DNA of 32,122 nucleotides from SURF-58 sp041305085 (GTDB lineage: Archaea > Nanobdellota > Nanobdellia > Woesearchaeales > UBA9642). The number at the start of each line of letters is the position of its first letter. Position 1 is the first letter of the stretch. A program made the position numbers and the translations under genes. Positions 29,612-32,122 of the stretch are shown here, one piece after another. The notes below the pieces were generated by a model. That model was not told the DNA's origin. It did no database searches and was given only the letters and a program-made list of their open reading frames with translations. The stretch is taken from NCBI GenBank assembly GCA_041305085.1, contig JBFYMA010000051.1, positions 1-32,122 of the forward strand. The letters are read 5' to 3'.

Positions 29612-29635
29612 GACAAAACCGAACGTTTTCCGGAT
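29612..29635. repeat. Right direct repeat flanking DUF2283/DUF4258 pair
   Basis: Near-identical to 29116-29139. It touches the valS stop codon (29636-29638), so the insertion boundary of the module would lie directly at the end of valS. Confidence 0.6.
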
Positions 29636-32032
29636 TCAATCCTCAACATCCGCGAACAATCCTTCTGAAACCTGGCTATTGGCCTTGCCTATCAAAACTT
29701 CTTTGGCATTGCACACTGCTTTTATGTCTTCAAGAAATTCTTTGATGTCTTCTTTGCTCTTGATGGTTATTTTGGAGACTTCTTTTTTTATGCTCCACTG
29801 CTTGTCGCTCTTGAACTTTCTGACAGCGCCTATAACCTGAATTGCAGCATCACCTTTTTTCTCAACTTTTTCATCTACAAGTTTTTTGTCAAACTCTGGC
29901 CATTCAGAAACAGCGATGCTTTCACTCTTTTCAAACTCTCTGTAATACATCTGGTAGAGCTCTTCTGTAATAAAAGGCATTATTGGAGCGAACAATTTCA
30001 GGATTGTCAATGAAACATTGTACAATGTATGCTGTGCACTCAAAACAGAATCTTTTTCATAATTGTCCTTGTTGTATATCCTGTCTTTTACAATTTCCAG
30101 ATAATAATCACAGTAGGTCTGCCAGAAAAAGTTGTCTGCTTCCAGCCTTGTCTTTGAGTACTCATAGTTGTCAAATGCTTCTGTGCAAGTTTGAACTAGC
30201 TTTTGTATTTTGCTAAGAATCCAAGAATCTATTGGCTGGATTTTCTTCGGCTTTTCCCCATTATATCCTTCAAGGTTCATGATTGTGAACTTTATCGCGT
30301 TCCACAGCTTCGTAACAGTTTTTTTGCCTGTTACAAACTCTTTTTCAAGGAATGGAAGGTCATCACCTAGCTTTCCTCCTGCAGCCCAATACCTCAGTAC
30401 ATCTGCACCATATTTTTCCAGCAGAATCTTTGGGTCAACAACATTGCCTTTGCTTTTGGACATCTTTCTGCCATGAGGGTCTGTTACATAGCCAGATATC
30501 ATCACATTTTTCCAGGGAATTGTTTTATAGTTATAATTTGCCCTTACGATTGTGTAAAACGCCCAGGTTCTTATGATGTCGTGCGCCTGGGGCCTTGCAT
30601 CCATAGGGAGGTTTTTTTCATCCAACCCATGCATACTCAGTCCAATGATTGGTGTAAGACTGCTTGTTGCCCATGTGTCAAGAGTGTCTGTTTCAGGAAT
30701 CAGATTTTTCGGATCACCTTTATAGTTTTTTGGCTTGTCAACCATAGGGTCAACAGGCAATTGTGTCCTGTCTGCAAGGATTATCTTGCCGGAGTCTTTT
30801 TCATACCATACAGGAAACGGAACCCCGAAGCTTCTCTGCCTGCTAATGCTCCAGTCCCAGTTGAGGTTTTGCACCCAATGCTGGTAGCGGGATTTCATGT
30901 GCTTTGGGTGCCACTCAATCCTGTCTGCAATCTCTATGAGCTCTTCTTTTTTGTTCAGCACATTGATAAACCATTGTTTTGCGACCAGAAACTCTATTTC
31001 TCTTCCTGATTTCTCGTAAACATTTACATTGTGGACTATTTTTTCCTGCTTGACAAGAAGCTTTTTGTCTTTCAGGTCGTGGATTATTTTTTTTCTTGCT
31101 TCCTTTATCTCCATTCCTTTGTAGTGGCCTGCATGCTCGTTCATCTTTCCGTCAGGAGTTATGCAGATTTTAGCGGGAAGATTGTACTTGAAGTACTTTT
31201 CTATGTCTTCTTTGTCTCCAAAAGTGCAAACCATCATAAGTCCTGTTCCTTTTTCCTTGTCGACAGACTCATCGCACATGATAGGCACTTCATAGCCAAA
31301 AATAGGCACTTTTGCAAACTTTTCTTTCAGCTCTTTGTAGCGCTCATCGTCTGGGTGGAAAAACAGTGCAACACAGGCGCACAATAATTCAGGCCTTGTT
31401 GTTGCAATAATTAGGTCTTTGTCGTGGCATTTGAATATTATTTCATTGAATTCAGATGCAATTTCAATATTTTCAAACTCTGCCTGCGCAATGCTTGATT
31501 GAAAGTATGTATCCCAGGCCATAGGTGTCTCTTCTCTTTTCAAAAGCCCTTTTTCATAGAGGTCTATGAACATTTCCTGGGAGATTCTTTGACAGTTTGG
31601 ATCAATTGTGCTGTATACTTTTGAAAAGTCGCAGCTCATACCCAAAACAATCCAATCGTTTATGAAGTCTGGCTGTATTTCCTTTACTGTCTTGTAGCAG
31701 AGATCCCTGAACTGTTTAGCGGGCATCTTGGTTGCACGGACATTTTTGAGCTTTTCCACAAGCTTTATTGTTGGCAAGCCGTTGTCATCTGTTCCGAATG
31801 GATAGAGAACATTAAACCCTTTCATTCTTTTGTACCTTGCAATTATTTCAGCGTGTGTATAATGAAAAGCATGCCCGACGTGCATTTTTCCAGAAACAGT
31901 TGGAGGAGGAGTATCTATTGAGAAAACCGCTTTTCTCTTGTCCTCCTTAAACTTGAACACACTATTCTTTTTCCAGAAGTCTACCCACTTTTTCTCTGAC
32001 TCCTTGAAGTTGTACTCTTTTGGAAGCTCCAT
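29636..32032 (-). CDS. valS: Valyl-tRNA synthetase
   Basis: Class I synthetase charging tRNA-Val and editing Thr-tRNA-Val. The 798 residues have PPPTVSGKMHVGHAF (HIGH-type motif HVGH, 51-54), the CP1 editing insertion (about 160-340), GRKMSKSKGN (KMSKS at 523-527) and a helical anticodon-binding domain (about 580-720) with a short C-terminal extension. The ATG at 32032 is chosen over an upstream TTG because MELPKEYNFKESEKKW is a normal ValRS start and TATTTATAAAC (32051-32061) lies about 25 bp before it, indicating a leaderless mRNA. Confidence 0.96.
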   Translation of the reverse strand: MELPKEYNFKESEKKWVDFWKKNSVFKFKEDKRKAVFSIDTPPPTVSGKMHVGHAFHYTHAEIIARYKRMKGFNVLYPFGTDDNGLPTIKLVEKLKNVRATKMPAKQFRDLCYKTVKEIQPDFINDWIVLGMSCDFSKVYSTIDPNCQRISQEMFIDLYEKGLLKREETPMAWDTYFQSSIAQAEFENIEIASEFNEIIFKCHDKDLIIATTRPELLCACVALFFHPDDERYKELKEKFAKVPIFGYEVPIMCDESVDKEKGTGLMMVCTFGDKEDIEKYFKYNLPAKICITPDGKMNEHAGHYKGMEIKEARKKIIHDLKDKKLLVKQEKIVHNVNVYEKSGREIEFLVAKQWFINVLNKKEELIEIADRIEWHPKHMKSRYQHWVQNLNWDWSISRQRSFGVPFPVWYEKDSGKIILADRTQLPVDPMVDKPKNYKGDPKNLIPETDTLDTWATSSLTPIIGLSMHGLDEKNLPMDARPQAHDIIRTWAFYTIVRANYNYKTIPWKNVMISGYVTDPHGRKMSKSKGNVVDPKILLEKYGADVLRYWAAGGKLGDDLPFLEKEFVTGKKTVTKLWNAIKFTIMNLEGYNGEKPKKIQPIDSWILSKIQKLVQTCTEAFDNYEYSKTRLEADNFFWQTYCDYYLEIVKDRIYNKDNYEKDSVLSAQHTLYNVSLTILKLFAPIMPFITEELYQMYYREFEKSESIAVSEWPEFDKKLVDEKVEKKGDAAIQVIGAVRKFKSDKQWSIKKEVSKITIKSKEDIKEFLEDIKAVCNAKEVLIGKANSQVSEGLFADVED

Positions 32033-32122
32033 GCCTATTGAGGAGAAAGGGAGTTTATAAATAGGTTGTGGTTTTAAAAAGAAAACCGGGCCTGGAGGGA
32101 CTGTCAAAGCTGCGCTTTTCGG

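Overview
The window looks like archaeal chromosome, most likely from a small-genome DPANN-type lineage such as Woesearchaeota or Pacearchaeota. That placement is an inference. The information-processing genes are archaeal: uS15, eL40, aIF5A, an aRF1 with NIKS and GGQ motifs, Rad50/Mre11, a DHH-family RecJ-like protein, type II methionine aminopeptidase, and class I ValRS and CysRS. Most genes have a TATA-like box about 25 bp before the start codon, which implies leaderless transcripts, and a few have GGAG/GGTGAT ribosome binding sites. The sequence is AT-rich and gene-dense, with many 1-10 bp overlaps.

Layout. 1-1030: a partial unknown gene, then a pair of small membrane genes whose first member has an in-frame TGA. 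1300-1700 (minus strand): a tRNA-Gln(UUG) gene whose D-loop is interrupted by an 89-nt insert, plus an orphan second copy of the tRNA 5' half further upstream, next to the only visible promoter. 1754-6278: rad50, a PIN-toxin fragment, a 164-nt strongly folded RNA candidate, rps15 and a recJ-like gene. 6435-9400: signal peptidase, a 27-aa membrane microprotein, methionine aminopeptidase, a second DUF883-like/YqjE-like membrane pair, a membrane-anchored Kazal domain and a gene remnant. 9549-14350: mre11-nudix, an ABC-2 exporter and a bacterial-type tgt, with trmJ convergent to it. 15121-20639: a two-gene dikinase-like operon carrying one ATP-grasp domain and three phosphohistidine swivel domains, convergent with a low-molecular-weight phosphatase-like gene. 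20709-26202: mainly minus-strand housekeeping genes (site-2 protease, eL40-aIF5A, metalloprotease, aRF1, half-size MFS). 26413-32032: cysS, a Cys-rich lipoprotein, two toxin-antitoxin-like pairs and valS.

The most unusual content is of three kinds. First, a dispersed structured repeat (6435, 11181, 11274, 22073, with a tail relic at 9382) whose arms show compensatory changes between copies. Second, the rearranged tRNA-Gln locus. Third, the multi-swivel dikinase operon, in which AT-rich variable domains alternate with conserved catalytic domains and two swivel domains share a 23-nt identical stretch. Translation and tRNA-modification genes dominate the rest (Tgt, TrmJ, aIF5A, aRF1, two synthetases, uS15, eL40). 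All assignments come from reading motifs by eye; no database search was run.
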